Shown here piece by piece: positions 1 through 10,640 of a stretch of 64,000 nucleotides of DNA. The stretch covers positions 34,153,356-34,217,355 of the forward strand of contig OX463815.1 in NCBI GenBank assembly GCA_949825045.1, read 5' to 3'. The notes beneath the pieces were generated by a model that saw only the letters and a program-made list of their open reading frames with translations, was not told the origin of the DNA and ran no database searches. Each line of letters opens with the position of its first letter. Positions within the stretch are counted from its first letter, which is position 1. The DNA comes from Argyresthia goedartella (taxonomy: Eukaryota; Arthropoda; Insecta; Lepidoptera; Argyresthiidae). The translations under genes and the position numbers were made by a program.

Positions 1-478
1 TTCATAATTTCTTTATTGCACACAAATCATACAAAAAACAAGAGTTACATAAAAAAAGTGTACAAAGGCGAGCTTATCTCTAATAAGAGATCTCTTCCAG
101 CAATATATAAAATAATAAATAAAATAAATTAAATAATAACTATAATAATATACTAAATACTTATTATATACTACAAATACTATTTTATACACTATACTAA
201 TACATAATTACATGCATACTACCTATAACTCTAAAGGGAGAGGTAATGCTTCTTCACACGACTTTTAAAGATATTCAGATTAGGACTGTCCCTGATGGTG
301 CAGGGGAGTGCATTCCACAACCGAATGGCCCGGGCTCTAAACCCGTTCTCATAGTAAGCGGTGTTATGCTGTGGAGTTGTGAGCATGGAAACTGCGTGAG
401 TTCTCCGAGGTCTGCTGGAAAGTTGGGTATCGTGGATTACGTAAAATGTTGCAGAGGAAATTGAGGATGTGTGAATCC
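1..478 (-). mobile_element. LINE-A: 3' remnant of a non-LTR retrotransposon
   Basis: Read on the minus strand, about 240-350 encodes the tail of a reverse-transcriptase ORF (seen: RAIRLWNALP, then IRDSPNLNIFKSRVKKH). This is the type of C-terminus found in CR1/jockey-group LINEs. The remaining AT-rich part to position 1 is the 3' untranslated end, with a shared motif ACAAAGGCGAGCTTATCTCT near 65. Related copies lie at 2690-3110, 18990-19105 and 39355-39930, all in the same orientation. The copy is truncated by the window edge and has no complete ORF. The clade is inferred only from the short C-terminal peptide. Confidence 0.6.
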
Positions 479-603
479 CGACGAAGACGAATCGGCAGCC
501 ACTTCAACTCCCTGCGATGTTGTGACACATGGTTTTTGTGTTATTTTTTACATTTCAATTTTAATTTATCTGCCGCACTGCGCTAAGTTCGGTCGCCTAT
601 GTA

Positions 604-813
604 CAATCGAACCATCTGAATCATGACCCACCATAAGCTTATTTTGCTAAACCCCTTAAATGCAAGTAGGTCGAAATTCGCTTGAAGGTTTATTTCCTTG
701 GTAACGAACTTGTTATCATTTGATTAGACACTGACATTTACATAGATCTTACAAGTTTGAAAGTTTCAAACGAATTATCAGGCAAAAGGGTCATGATTCA
801 GTTGGTTCGATAG
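604..813. mobile_element. MITE with 26-bp terminal inverted repeats (mariner-type, TA target)
   Basis: The ends are inverted copies of each other. The left end begins CAATCGAACCATCTGAATCA and the right end, reverse-complemented, begins CTATCGAACCAACTGAATCA; the match runs for 26 bp with two mismatches. Each end is flanked by TA (602-603 and 814-815), the target duplication of IS630-Tc1-mariner elements. The element is 210 bp with no coding capacity, so it is non-autonomous. No second copy was noticed in the window. Confidence 0.75.
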
Positions 814-942
814 TACCAAACATTGATATTAATAAAATGGAATATTAATTATTTCAAACCATTTTAAATGAGCACACGAAGGATTCCGTACCGTCGCATA
901 TAAATATTATAGAAAAAAAAGAAAAAACAAAATTAGAATAAC

Positions 943-1025
943 ATAATCCGAACGTGGATTCGAACCCAGAATCTTAAGATTGCGAAACTGATATCAAACC
1001 AATTGCGCCACCACGACCATGAGAT
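943..1025 (-). mobile_element. tRNA-like SINE head
   Basis: On the minus strand this segment has a B-box-like GGGTTCGAATCCACGTTCGG and, upstream of it, a degenerate A-box region (GGTGGCGCAATTGGTTTG). A similar tRNA-like piece (TTCGAATCCACGTTCGGA) occurs at about 44997-45015 inside a Rep-G copy. It is probably the promoter head of a tRNA-derived SINE. It does not form a convincing intact tRNA. Confidence 0.4.
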
Positions 1026-1239
1026 AACCCATGAATATTGGCGCTGTTAATATTTTCTGACGGTGTGATGACAGTCGGACTGCAAGAAAAGACATTTGAC
1101 AGGTCCCATTTTTAGCCGACGCTCGTAAAATTTTGTATGCTGGTTCGATAATTATGTTTTTTTGACGATTAAATTTTTGGAATTATTTCAAAATGGTGGA
1201 AAATGGGGTTGAAAATGCAAAAAAAAGCTACAGCCGAAA

Positions 1240-1995
1240 CGGTTTGGCACATTGAAAAATCGGTCAAGGGCGAGTCTAACTGGCGCACGAACGGTTCCGT
1301 ACCACCGTACCGTTGTTGGGGCGGCGGAGGAATAAATACTTAAGTCAATACCTAATTACTGGATAATGAATAAAAAGGAACCGCTATTTATCTGTAATAG
1401 AAAAAATATTGCTTCAGGGGCTACTCACATGTTTCAATTATCTTGGACACAACTCGAAAGTTAACGCGCACGAAGTAGCGGGAAAAAGCTTGTATAAAAT
1501 AATGTGGACAAAAGTCGGTTGAGGATAAATAATGGCTTGTTAAAACAACCGAGATATAAAAAACCGGCCAAGTGCGGGTCTAACTCGCGCGCGAAGGGTT
1601 ACGTGCCACCGTACAATGGTAGGGATGGTGTGGAGTGAATAGTTTGGATTTTACATAGCAAAATGTTGTTTACAAAGTCATTGGTGTGGCTACTTTTACA
1701 CTTCATGTACGTAACCAGATGCATTCATAAGTTTGTATGTGGTATTGAAATAATTGTTGTATGGGAACCCCCTTAAATATTTATTTTAATCTGTGTTTTA
1801 GTATTTGTTGTTATAGCGGCAACATAAATACATTACCTGTGAAAATTTTATTCGTCTTACTATCACGCTTCATGAGATACAGCCTGGTGACAGACGGACG
1901 GACGGACGGACGGATGGGCAGCGGAGGCTTAGTAGTAGGGTCCCATTTGGCACCCTTCGGATACGGAACCCAAAAAATGAGTCTGAAAATCTTGG
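1240..1995 (+). repeat. Rep-G dispersed repeat (head fragment plus a near-complete copy)
   Basis: Rep-G is a non-coding family starting near GGCCAAGTGCGAGTC and ending in a (GGAC)n run followed by GGCACCCTTCGGATACGGAA. Here a head fragment lies at about 1250-1310 and a longer copy at 1560-1980, with the GGAC repeat at 1893-1914. Other copies are at 10438-10640 (-), 19995-20397 (+), 34888-35490 (+), 44694-45108 (-), 45940-46230 (+), 47170-47320 (-), 49196-49325 (-) and 55556-55610 (+, head). The family is widespread here but I cannot assign its class. Confidence 0.6.
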
Positions 1996-2520
1996 TCTAC
2001 GTTCCTGCGTAGGTCTATGTAAAAGTATCTTCTCTTCGTTTCTTGATTGACATTTCTATGAGCCAAACAACATTTTAAGCGCCTCTCAAACAAACCTGAA
2101 AGATGGTTCCGAGTTTTCGACTTATGGAACTTTCACCACCTTCGAGTTGCTCACAAGTTGCTCAGAAGTTGCTCGAATGTAGATTACCGCTCTGTCACAT
2201 CGCAAACTTCGCGAAGATTGCTTGTTTGGACTGAGTCAGGAAATGAAGCCTGCTGTATATTATAAGTTATATGACACTCTTGTGCAAACTACGAATGAGA
2301 AGTTAATGTTGAATTTTATCTTAGGCTGTTGATTTTACCCGTCGTTGGGAATTTCTCGGTACAGTGCCCGTTTATTTAGGGTGTCCTGAATATATCAGCG
2401 TTTATAACTATGAACATCTCCGTTTTCCTGTAGGTTTGTCAAAGATAGATAGATAAAAGGCAACAAAATATGTATGGAATGTCAACACTTGAGTTTAGTG
2501 CTAACTTGCGTCCTGCCTTT
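1996..2520. other. Unassigned AT-rich DNA
   Basis: I see no coding, RNA or repeat signal that I can support here. The short open frames lack family resemblance. Confidence 0.4.
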
Positions 2521-2690
2521 CAGGCAATATTCAATATTCAAATTTCGTTATTATTTACTTAGCAAACGTCATTTTTTGCCCTTCTCTACATGGACATGGA
2601 CTCTACATGGACTATGGAAGAAGAATGGCGTACAAACTCACACAGATTGATTTTTATTGAAAACATCGACTGGAATCATACTAATACTAT
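2521..2690 (-). mobile_element. LINE-J 3' untranslated end fragment
   Basis: It contains the conserved 3' segment of the local jockey-like family: the motif TTAGCAAACGTCATTTTTTG and a CTTCTCTACAT ... CACACAGATTGATTTTTA stretch. The same segment ends the longer LINE-J copies at 7440-8280 (-) and 45447-45735 (+). No coding sequence is retained. Confidence 0.6.
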
Positions 2691-3110
2691 GAAATTCCCA
2701 CATGAGATTACTTTACTTTATACTTTATTGCACAAAAACAGAAGATACAGATACATCAAAATGGAAACTAGGTGTACAAAGGCGAGCTTATCTCTAAAAA
2801 GAGAATTCGTCCAGCAAACCTAATATGGACAGAATACATGAAAGAACAGGTAGACCTATGTGCACAACGTAAAAATATTAAAATAATAAACTAATTACTA
2901 ATATGTACATAAATACATAATATCAATAGAAATAGACAAAATTATACTACAGAATATACATATATCAAAGCAATATACCTACATAAGTCTGGTATGGAAG
3001 AGCGAGATAGTGTTCTTTTAAGCGACTTTTAAACATACAAAGTGACGGGCTGTCTCTGATGGCGCTAGAAAGTTTGTTCCAGAGCCTGACAGCTCGTAGT
3101 CTGAAACCTA
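2691..3110 (-). mobile_element. LINE-A 3' remnant (second copy)
   Basis: On the minus strand, 3050-3110 encodes RLRAVRLWNKLSSAIRDSPS, the same C-terminal peptide type as the LINE-A copy at the window start. The shared 3' motif ACAAAGGCGAGCTTATCTCT occurs at about 2775. It is diverged from the other copies and has no complete ORF. Confidence 0.6.
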
Positions 3111-3117
3111 CAAATTA

Positions 3118-3568
3118 ACCCCTACATTAAGATATAGATATTGAGCTTATTAAAATTATCTACCCACTTGTTACTAGCGTATGATAAATCGATCAATTTA
3201 ATTTCAAAAGTTCAAAATTGCGATCCAATTTTCAAAAATCCTGTAAAATCTGGGTTAAAAAGCTCAATATCTATAAAGCTCCTGGCCTAGACGGAATTAG
3301 GACGCTAGACCTAAAAACAATAGGCGATAAGGTGTGTGTGGCATTATCTACTCTCATCAACACAAGTATTCAAACAAGCTCATATCTAAATGAGCTGAAG
3401 TACGGTTGTATCAGGCCGGTATACAAGAAGGGAAGCCGCAAGGACCGCAGAAGTTACCGACCGATTACATTGTTGTCGTCAATTGATAAAATAGTTGAGA
3501 AGTACATATGCCAGCAAATCCACTCATTCTATAGCGACAACAAGGTCATCAACAGTACACAATATTGA
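3118..3568 (+). pseudogene. Reverse-transcriptase fragment of a jockey-like LINE
   Basis: The open frame from 3218 encodes the N-terminal RT region: KAPGLDGI, then a long spacer, ELKYGCIRPVYKKGSRKDR, SYRPITLLSSIDKIVEKYI. These are RT blocks 1-2 of jockey/CR1-type elements. The frame stops before the catalytic FADD block and has no ATG start, so this is a truncated pseudogene. It lies back to back with the opposite-strand LINE-J fragment starting at about 3590; the pair may reflect two insertions or an inversion within one element. Confidence 0.7.
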
Positions 3569-3589
3569 CGCACTTTTTATACATACTTA

Positions 3590-4560
3590 GACACTACATA
3601 TAAACTACAAATGAAACTTCTAAAACTAATAGTATCACCTCAAACCATCCCTTTTTCGACCAATTCGCTTTAACAGGCTTTTAAAATTGCTCAAAGGGCA
3701 ATTTCTAAATCTCCAAAGGTATCTTGTTCTCTAGTGAATTGCTTTCCTTCGCGATTCTAAACTGGGGCGCAACTAGTCTGTGATTATTTCTTAGGTAAAC
3801 ATGAAAGCTATCGATACATTTAATTTTTGTCATTAGTATGACGATTTCTTTGAAAAGCTCTCTTAAGGAGTCTGCGCGTTTTAAATTATATATTGCTCGA
3901 ATAGCTGTTTTCTGTAAAATAAAAATAGTTTGAACTTCCGCCCCCAAAACAAAACACCATAGGACATGACACTATGTAAGTAACTAAAATATACTGGCCT
4001 AGATGTAGCCACATTCGAGTTTTTTCTGTTGTTCCTAACAGCATTAGCCGCACAACTTAATTTACCAGTTAATTTATATATGTGGGGTCCCCACTGCCAA
4101 TTGCTATCAATGGTTATTCAAAGAAACTTCGTATCATTTACTTATTCTAACGTGTTGCTGTCTAACACTAAACTGGTCTCAATTTGTTACATTTGATTTT
4201 CTCAGCGTTTAACAATAAACTATTAACTGTGAGCCAATTCAAGGTTAAAGACAATAAACCATTAACATCATCAAACTCTTCTTATTGTCTTTCAATTTTG
4301 AAAACCAGTGAGTATCATCAGCAAACAACACTATGTCAGTTTATTTCTCCATTATGAAAGGCAGATCGTTAATACATACCAGGAATAAGAAAGGGCCTAA
4401 TATGGAACCTTGTGGAACGCCAATTTTTACATCCGAGCTATCAGATTTAACGCCGTTGACTTCTGCCTTTTGAATTCTATTGCTTAGGTATGATAGAATA
4501 GAAAAGTTTCAGCACAGACACACATTAATATCAAGATACAAATATAATTATTTGATCTTA
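3590..4560 (-). pseudogene. LINE-J reverse-transcriptase pseudogene
   Basis: On the minus strand, about 4440-4280 encodes DVKIGVPQGSILGP, FLVCINDLPF, a stop codon, then VLFADDTHWFSKL: the GVPQGS and FADD catalytic blocks of a jockey-like RT. Further along, 3947-3705 encodes IFILQKTAIRAIYNL and the C-terminal part. The reading frame is broken by stops and shifts. The coding order shows one decayed element with its 3' end near 3590. Confidence 0.75.
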
Positions 4561-5167
4561 GTAGATCCAACGCTGTATTTCTAACTCCGTAATGATTTAA
4601 TTTCATTAGTGGATGATTATAGGCCTTAGCGAATAACCAGCAAGTTATTCGAGTTATGGTTGCGATTAAATGTACATACGCATAACTAAGTTCTATTATG
4701 ATCCTCAGCAGGGCTATTCCGCAACAATCTCGATAAAACCAGATCGAGAGATAGTGCGGGCGCCCGCGGGCGAAGATCGCGTGTTTACTCGACCGACGAG
4801 CAGTAGCTGATTACTGTAGGCTTTACGTGTAACGGGTGCGGATGGTGAGGCGATGGGACCTTGTCGTAGTTATATGTGTTAGAGTTTTGGTGGGGATATG
4901 TAAATATTTTTAGTTGAATAGGTACATATGTACCAGCCCGCTTCTTCAGTAACTCAAATCGACCGAAAACTGTGGAAATGTGGCTGCTTTTCCGAACAAT
5001 AAACTTCAATTTGAGACTAACTGTCACTAACTGCGTGAATAAGAGTTCGATCAGTAACGGAGTGGTGACCAAGAGGTGGCCAAAGAAGAGTCGGAAAAGG
5101 CTGCTGAATGGTTCATACTGTGTCATCATGCGACACTGGGCCAGCCCTGATTGGTCGATTTAAACTC
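4561..5167. other. Unassigned stretch
   Basis: Nothing convincing is seen beyond a short GC-rich patch (GCGGGCGCCCGCGGGCG at about 4757). The open frames on both strands at 4785-5163 overlap and show no recognisable domain. Confidence 0.35.
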
Positions 5168-5169
5168 TA

Positions 5170-5272
5170 CAGTCTTCATAAAATAAAAGGCCCGGTGACA
5201 GCGTCCGTGTCACTGACGTTTTGACTGGTTGAATTTAGTGGGGCCACCGGGCCATTTATTTTGTGAAGACTG
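5170..5272. mobile_element. 103-bp foldback MITE (TA-flanked)
   Basis: The left end begins CAGTCTTCATAAAATAAAAG and the right end, reverse-complemented, begins CAGTCTTCACAAAATAAATG; both continue into GGCCCGGTG. Both are flanked by TA (5168-5169 and 5273-5274). The CAGT start and TA duplication are typical of Tc1/mariner-derived MITEs. There is no coding capacity. Confidence 0.75.
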
Positions 5273-5417
5273 TACCTGGTATAGTTTTCGTGGGGCCATT
5301 TTTCACCGCTAGTTATACTTCTATGTAGTCATTTGCCACAAGGTCCGGCGACATAACGAGGATAGCAGGAAAATATGGACGCGGTTCGCATAAGACTAAG
5401 GACATAACATAATTTAA

Positions 5418-5580
5418 CAGGCACATTGCTTCTGGCCCCACACTAGGATACCTTGTGTCGTGGGAACCAGAAACAGTGACGTCACACGTAATATGCATCC
5501 AAGACCAGGGGCTTTTTTTCGATTCGAACCCGGGAACTCTCGTTTGGGATGCGCAGCCTCCGCCACAATACCACAGATGT
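5418..5580 (-). mobile_element. SINE-2 copy (tRNA-derived)
   Basis: SINE-2 has a tRNA-like head (consensus in the window: GACCTCTGTGGCGCAGCGG, B box GGGTTCGATCCCCGGCTGGG) followed by CAGGTCTTGGATGTTTA and a body with GTTTCTGGTTCCCACGACAC. Here all parts are recognisable in reverse: the body at 5418-5500, the B box at 5520-5535, and a diverged A-box region to about 5580. The best copy in the window is 52588-52790. Confidence 0.65.
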
Positions 5581-5797
5581 CGCTACCAGCGGATGATACG
5601 AGATTTACTGCCTGTTTAATATGTAACTAATAGTACAATAGGGATTATCGGGGCTTTTAGGAATATAATATTTTAGAATGCGATAAACATAAGAAGATTA
5701 CAAGTACTATGAACATATCTATGCCTATACTTATTCACACTTGATTATACTGAAAATGCATAGCAAATTGAAGAATCTGATCGTAAAAATTTGCCCA

Positions 5798-5885
5798 AAG
5801 ACCTGAGGTTTTTTTCTATATCCCCGGCTGGGGATCGAACCCAGGACCTCTCGCATGGTAGGCAGAGCCACAACCGAGAGGACTG
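5798..5885 (-). mobile_element. SINE-2 head only
   Basis: This is the reverse-strand tRNA-like head of SINE-2, containing CCCCGGCTGGGGATCGAACC and CTCGCATGGTAGGCAGAGCC. The body is missing, so it is a fragment. Confidence 0.6.
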
Positions 5886-7035
5886 ATTGAATGGCGTGCA
5901 CTGTAAACAACAGTGGATTTCTTAACAGGCTGAGGATAATATTGATGAAAAAAGACCATTCTAACGGTAATGGAAAACGTCATGAGGAAACGTTCCTATG
6001 CGGCGATGAACTAACCTCCTGTCACACAAAATGCAGAACTGAATAACGGGCTTACTTAAATGTGTCTTTGTCAACCTGTGTGGTAACAGGCGTGATGCTT
6101 TTTGATGATTTTCCACATGAAGTAGTTATAAGTACATTTCCCACCTTAATCTGGTTTGCTAGAAGAGATATTAGAGACAGGCTCGTCTTTGTAGACTATT
6201 TCCATGTTACTCTTGTTTTCATATGTTTTGTGTGCAATAAAGAAATTATGAACTTATGCAGAAACAGAAGAAGCTACTTCGACAAAGTCCCATGCCATTC
6301 CTCCGCCATTTTTAACGCGTTGTTTATTTATCTATTGCGTGAATTATCGCGAGCACTTGGCGTGCGGTAGCTGGGAGCAGTAACTAGCTTCTCGTTAGGT
6401 CCTATGTTGAGTTATGGCTTTTCGATGACATACAAAATGTGGTAGTCAACATTCTCATGATGTTGTATATTCCCCCTTTCTCCTTACTGTGAAGGCAAAT
6501 TGTTGGTAAGTTATTTCGGTCTCGGTATCCCCTGTTATGTAGTTCTACATTGTTGTAGTTCCCTACTTAAGTAAATTAAGATTTATAAGATTGGTACCTA
6601 TCACAACATTATATTTATACTTTCAGCCACATTTAAGATCAAATTTCACCATGTTTTTTCACGTTATTTGTATGCTTACCTTATAAATGTAGCGTGAGGT
6701 TATAAATCTAATAAGTGAAGTTAAAAAAACGTGAGGACTTCCTGCAGTTGGAAGCCGTGGCTATTTAGCGTGGCGGTTGCTAAGTGTCTGGTAGCCAAGA
6801 TAAGGGAGAGGCAGACTCAAAGAAGCCGAATCGATCTGGTTTCCAACGCTTCCGTCTTTTGTAAAATAAATTTCAATATGTACAGATTTTACTCGCAACA
6901 AAGCTACTGGTACCAGCTGATGCTCGTAAATAAACGAAGGTATCTTAATAAATATTCACGGTTTTAGTCAAGTTAGTTCATGTTCATGTGTAGCTGAGTT
7001 TCTGTGTGTATGGGTGGCTTGTACTTGATAAAGGG
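5886..7035. other. Unassigned stretch with small ORFs
   Basis: Open frames at 6062-6370 and 6731-6967 (+) have no recognisable domain. A possible 3'-end-like motif GTGTGCAATAAAGAAATTAT occurs at about 6229 and resembles 36959-36978. I see no supported gene. Confidence 0.35.
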
Positions 7036-7425
7036 TCGCTGGTATACATGTCACCGTAAGATAGTCAAAACCGTTAGTTGATAAACTAACGCGTTCGTTG
7101 ATCAACTATCGACAGATAGTAAACCAGACCGACAGGGATTGGAATTTATGTTTCTTTTGTTCTTACATGTCAACCTATCACGAAGACTAGAGGAGGCGAG
7201 CGCAGCGAAGCCCCCTCTAGTCTTCATCACCTAAGCTACCGCAGTGTTTGCCCTGGTATTTCGCTTGCAATTCAAGTTTAAACCAGTTAACTATTTAACG
7301 GTTTTAGCCGTTAGAGTATCAACTAATACATCATCATCTGTCGATAGTTGACCAACTAACGAGAAAAAAAGTTAGTTTATCAACTAACGCTTTTGACAAT
7401 CTTAAGGTGATATACACATATTTCG
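7036..7425. mobile_element. Foldback element type B with a conserved hairpin core
   Basis: Long inverted ends of about 75 bp: the left end includes GTCAAAACCGTTAGTTGATA at 7064 and CAACTATCGACAGAT at 7102; the right end reads the same in reverse at 7330-7405. The interior 7147-7262 is the conserved core also found at 17706-17820, 38500-38610, 48645-48745 and 59820-59935. It has a perfect 12-bp stem, GAAGACTAGAGG (7182-7193) pairing with 7214-7225. The termini differ from those flanking the core elsewhere. Confidence 0.65.
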
Positions 7426-7439
7426 GAATCCATCGTCTT

Positions 7440-8280
7440 CATTACAACATAAGAACTTTAGCAAATTCAAATTCAAATTAAAATTTCTTCATTACTGTAG
7501 ATATTACATTCTTAGCAAACGTCATTTTTTGACTCTTCTATGCATTTGGCCACTGAGGAAGGGCGAAGAAACTCTCACAGATTGATTTTTAGATATGTTT
7601 TAAAATTGGTTGGTATTTAAATTTTTACAATATTAATTATTATAAATACTTACAAAACCATTGACAGCGAGATCTTTGTTGAGTTCGATTAACCCCACAC
7701 AGTCCAGTCAGTCATTGTAATTACCCTTTTTCGACAAAGTCGCTTTTAAATGGTTTTGAAATTGCTCAAATGGCAATTTCTTAGTTCCAGAGGTATCTTG
7801 TTGTAGTAGAGAATGCACTGACCCTTGAAAGACTTGCAAACCGGGGTGCAACTAGCCTGTGATTATTTCTTAGAACTATTGAGTATTCTGGGATTAACAT
7901 TACAGCTATCCCAAAATTCGGAGAATGTTATAAGGTTCTTCCGTATATACATTTTATTTTCGAAAATAAATTGACCAGCTACAGTTAGTATGTCAATTTC
8001 ATTAAAAAGATCTCTTAAGGAGTCCGTGAGTTTTTAAATATCTTAATAATTATGAATTGCTCGAATCTCAGATAAACTAAACGCTTTTTAGAATAGCTCT
8101 TTTCTGTAATATAAAAATAGTTTGAATATCCACTGTTTTCCCCAAAACAAGACACCATAGGACATGACATATGAAAGTAACTAAAATATACTAGCCTAGA
8201 TGTAGCCACATCCGTTGTCTGATATATTTTAACCATATCTCCTAAGCTGAGGCGATAAGCTAGCCCCCTATCACGCAATA
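7440..8280 (-). pseudogene. LINE-J C-terminal RT region and 3' end
   Basis: On the minus strand, 8278-8015 encodes TTDVATSRLVYFSYFH and a short IFILQK-like stretch, matching the C-terminal half of the LINE at 61274-62368 (TDVDTARLVYFSYFHSLMT). It continues through a degraded C-terminus (about 7735-7800) to the shared 3' untranslated end at 7440-7600. Frameshifts and stops make it non-functional. Confidence 0.7.
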
Positions 8281-8643
8281 TGGGATATTGAATTATAGGC
8301 TGAATCGCTAGCGCATCTGTACTTCTGCCACCATATTAGAAATATTATAAAACTAGCTGCTGACATAGCGAACTTAGGACCGCCTAACAGTCAATTGCGG
8401 AAGATGGCGGAGTGCCAAATCTAATTAATTTTAAAATACTTTCTTTATGTATTTTTGCCGTGAATTTTTCTCATACTTTAATAGTTATTTGCTATTTGTG
8501 GCGGAGACGAATCCAACAAATAAGAGATCATGGTTTTTTGGATGAAATATTTTGTTAAAAATAGAGATAAGCTCGCTATAGTACAATTTTATCTTATATG
8601 TTTTCTGAATTGGTTTATGCAGCACAATAAATATAAATAATAA
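8281..8643. other. Unassigned stretch
   Basis: AT-rich sequence with no recognisable gene or repeat signal. Confidence 0.35.
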
Positions 8644-8894
8644 GACGACCCGAATGGCCGAGTCGGCAGTGACCCTGCCTACGAAGCCAAGGGTCCCGGG
8701 TTCGAGTCCCGGTGGGGGCAAATAATTGTTTGATGAGAACGGATGTTTGTGCCCTAGTCATGGTTGTTTATCTATCTAAGTATACTATTTATCTATATAA
8801 GTATGTGTATCGTTGTCTAGTACCCAAGATACAGGGAATCCTAGTTTGGGGCTAGATCAATGTGTGTAAATAGTGTCCAATGTATTATTATTAT
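8644..8894 (+). mobile_element. SINE-1 copy (tRNA-derived, (ATT)n tail)
   Basis: Full-length SINE-1: head GACGACCCGAATGGCCGAGT, tRNA-like region, B box, GGGGGCAAATA junction, body with GTTTATCTATCTAAGTATA and GTACCCAAGATACAGGGAAT, then a short (ATT)n tail. Copies also lie at 10055-10315, 13323-13565, 21325-21577, 24134-24375 (-), 37171-37358 (5' truncated), 51636-51897 (-), 56233-56540 (chimeric) and 57716-57972 (-). Copies are very similar, which suggests fairly recent activity. It has no coding capacity and would depend on a LINE partner. Confidence 0.85.
8655..8709 (+). promoter_or_regulatory. Internal RNA polymerase III promoter of SINE-1 (A and B boxes)
   Basis: The A box is TGGCCGAGTCGG at 8655-8666 and the B box is GGTTCGAGTCC at 8699-8709. 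The spacing of about 32 bases is as in tRNA genes. The same boxes recur in the other SINE-1 copies, apart from the truncated one at 37171 and the one at 51636 with a lesion in the B box. Confidence 0.7.
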
Positions 8895-9309
8895 AAAAAA
8901 ATTAAGAAGATATGAATTATGAGATCTTTAAAATCAGACCAGCTGTTCTTGAGTTATAATACTATTAACTATTCAGTAGTTACAAGTAATGTAACTAACC
9001 CGTCTTTATTTTATATATTTAATTTCTACTAGAATAGAAGTTTTCCAAACAATTTACAATTGCATCGCAAAACGGGCCAGACGAAACAGGCCGCGTTTCT
9101 AAGCCGGAGATTTGAAAGCCGGAGATTTCAACAAGCCAAGATTACTCGGCCTATGAAGCTGCACCCCGCACAATAGAAGCCTACGTGTCTGCGACGCAGT
9201 GGAAGAGTCACGCTGCAGAGTTTGGCACAGTTGACGTCACGCCTAGAAATGTGGCCGCATCTAGTCTAGGTGAAAGAATATGTGGTTTGATCTTTTGCAA
9301 AGACGCACA

Positions 9310-9625
9310 AAACGCAGGTGGCGTTACGATTTTTACCCGACTCCAACAGAAGAATGGTGTTTTTCGAGGGTTTGTATGTATGTTTGTGTGTTTGTATGTA
9401 TAACCATGGGACGTGATACAGCGCCCAAACTTCTTGACGATTTTTAACAAATGACGTGTCGTGGAATTTTTGGCTACCGTTAGAGTGACATAGTTGCATA
9501 ATTATAATAATAACAAGTAGTTTACAAAGATATTCGTGCGGCAACTTTTATACTCCGTTTACGTAACCAGATGAATTTATAACTTTGTATTTGGTATTAA
9601 AAGAAAATGCAATCTAGCTGAGGGG
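9310..9625 (+). repeat. Dispersed repeat fragments (Rep-G-like middle section)
   Basis: It contains TTTTTACCCGACTCCAACAG with a GTATGTATGTTTGTGTGTTT run, a pattern common in lepidopteran dispersed repeats. It is followed by a section resembling the Rep-G middle (TTTACAAAGATATTCGTGCG, CCAGATGAATTTATAACTTT). The boundaries are unclear and no coding sequence is seen. Confidence 0.4.
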
Positions 9626-9960
9626 GAATTCATAAGAATCGTGCTCTTTATGCCAAGTCTTTGAAATTTGGTATGGTCTTAAGGATTTAGGAAACCACCG
9701 CAAGCAATTTTTGCACCATCTCTGGTGGTCTGTTTGCTATAAATCCAATATGGCCGCCATCTGTGTGGGCATTTTCGATAGATGGGCTTCTATTGGACGA
9801 AAATCTTCAGTATCTTCACTTTTGATTCTAGGATGCAAGATGTTTATTTCTAAGGTCTAATGTTTGTTTCAAATTTATTTTTAACAAAAGCTAGCGACCT
9901 AAAATACAATACAAAATTTCAAAGACCTGGCACAAGTGCACTATTTTTATGAATTTTGAA
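9626..9960. mobile_element. 335-bp foldback element with ~50-bp inverted ends
   Basis: The left end (GAATTCATAAGAATCGTGCT then CCAAGTCTTTGAAATTTGGT) is mirrored at the right end (ACAAAATTTCAAAGACCTGG ... TATTTTTATGAATTTT). The interior lacks an ORF. It is a non-autonomous inverted-repeat element; I could not assign a superfamily because no clear target duplication was seen. Confidence 0.6.
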
Positions 9961-10054
9961 TAGTTTCTTCTCATCGAATCGGGTTTTTTGTTCTTATAGT
10001 AATTCATCTAATTCCTAAACAAGCCACATAGAGCTTATATATCCTCTTTTCGAC

Positions 10055-10315
10055 GACGACCCGAATGGCCGAGTCGGCAGTGACCTTGCTTACGAAACCA
10101 AGGGTCTCGGGTTCGAGTCCCGGTGGGGGCAAATATTTGTTTGATGAGAACGGATGTTTGTACCCTAGTCATGGTTGTTTATCTATCTAAGTATAATATT
10201 TATCTAATAAGTATGTGTATCGTTGTCTAGTACCCAAGATACATGGAATCCTAGTTTGGGGCTAGATCAATCTGTGTCAATAGTGTCCAAGTGTCAATAT
10301 TATTATTATTATTAT
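10055..10315 (+). mobile_element. SINE-1 copy
   Basis: Full length, with head, A and B boxes, body and an (ATT)n tail at about 10298-10315. It differs from the 8644 copy by scattered substitutions such as CCTTGCTTACGAAACCAAGG. Confidence 0.85.
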
Positions 10316-10437
10316 CATCTTTGCAAAAAAATATGTTCTATTCTACGAGGCTCATTGTAGCCAAGATCGCCGCATCATTAAATTATAGAAAGTCATCATC
10401 TGCACTTTGACAATTTGGAGTTTGCATTGTTCGCAAT

Positions 10438-10640
10438 TAGAGGTTTCCGTACCCGAAAAGCGCTATCGGGACCCCATTACTAAGCCTCTACTATCCGTCC
10501 ATCCGCCTGTCGGTCCGTCACCGGGCTGTATACCATAAACCGTAATAGGTAGAACTATGTTACATTTATGTTGCCGCTACAGCAACAAATAATGAAATGC
10601 ACGATATTTTATTAATTAAAGTGTAAAAATTAATTAAATT
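10438..10640 (-). repeat. Rep-G copy (3' part)
   Basis: In reverse orientation, it shows GAGGTTTCCGTACCC, GACCCCATTACTAAGCCTCT, the (GTCC)n region with TCCGTCCATCCGCC, and TTGCCGCTACAGCAACAAAT, all of which are Rep-G landmarks. Confidence 0.6.

Noticed and set aside
1893..1914. CRISPR array or satellite from the GGAC repeats
   Set aside because: The GGAC run is a short internal feature of each Rep-G copy, without spacers or long tandem extension.
7184..7225. Rho-independent-type terminator or bacterial contamination
   Set aside because: The hairpin recurs inside eukaryotic foldback elements and all surrounding sequence is insect repeat DNA.
8644..8720. Genuine tRNA gene
   Set aside because: The tRNA-like head recurs at many sites with the same non-tRNA body and (ATT)n tail, so it is a SINE head and not a functional tRNA.
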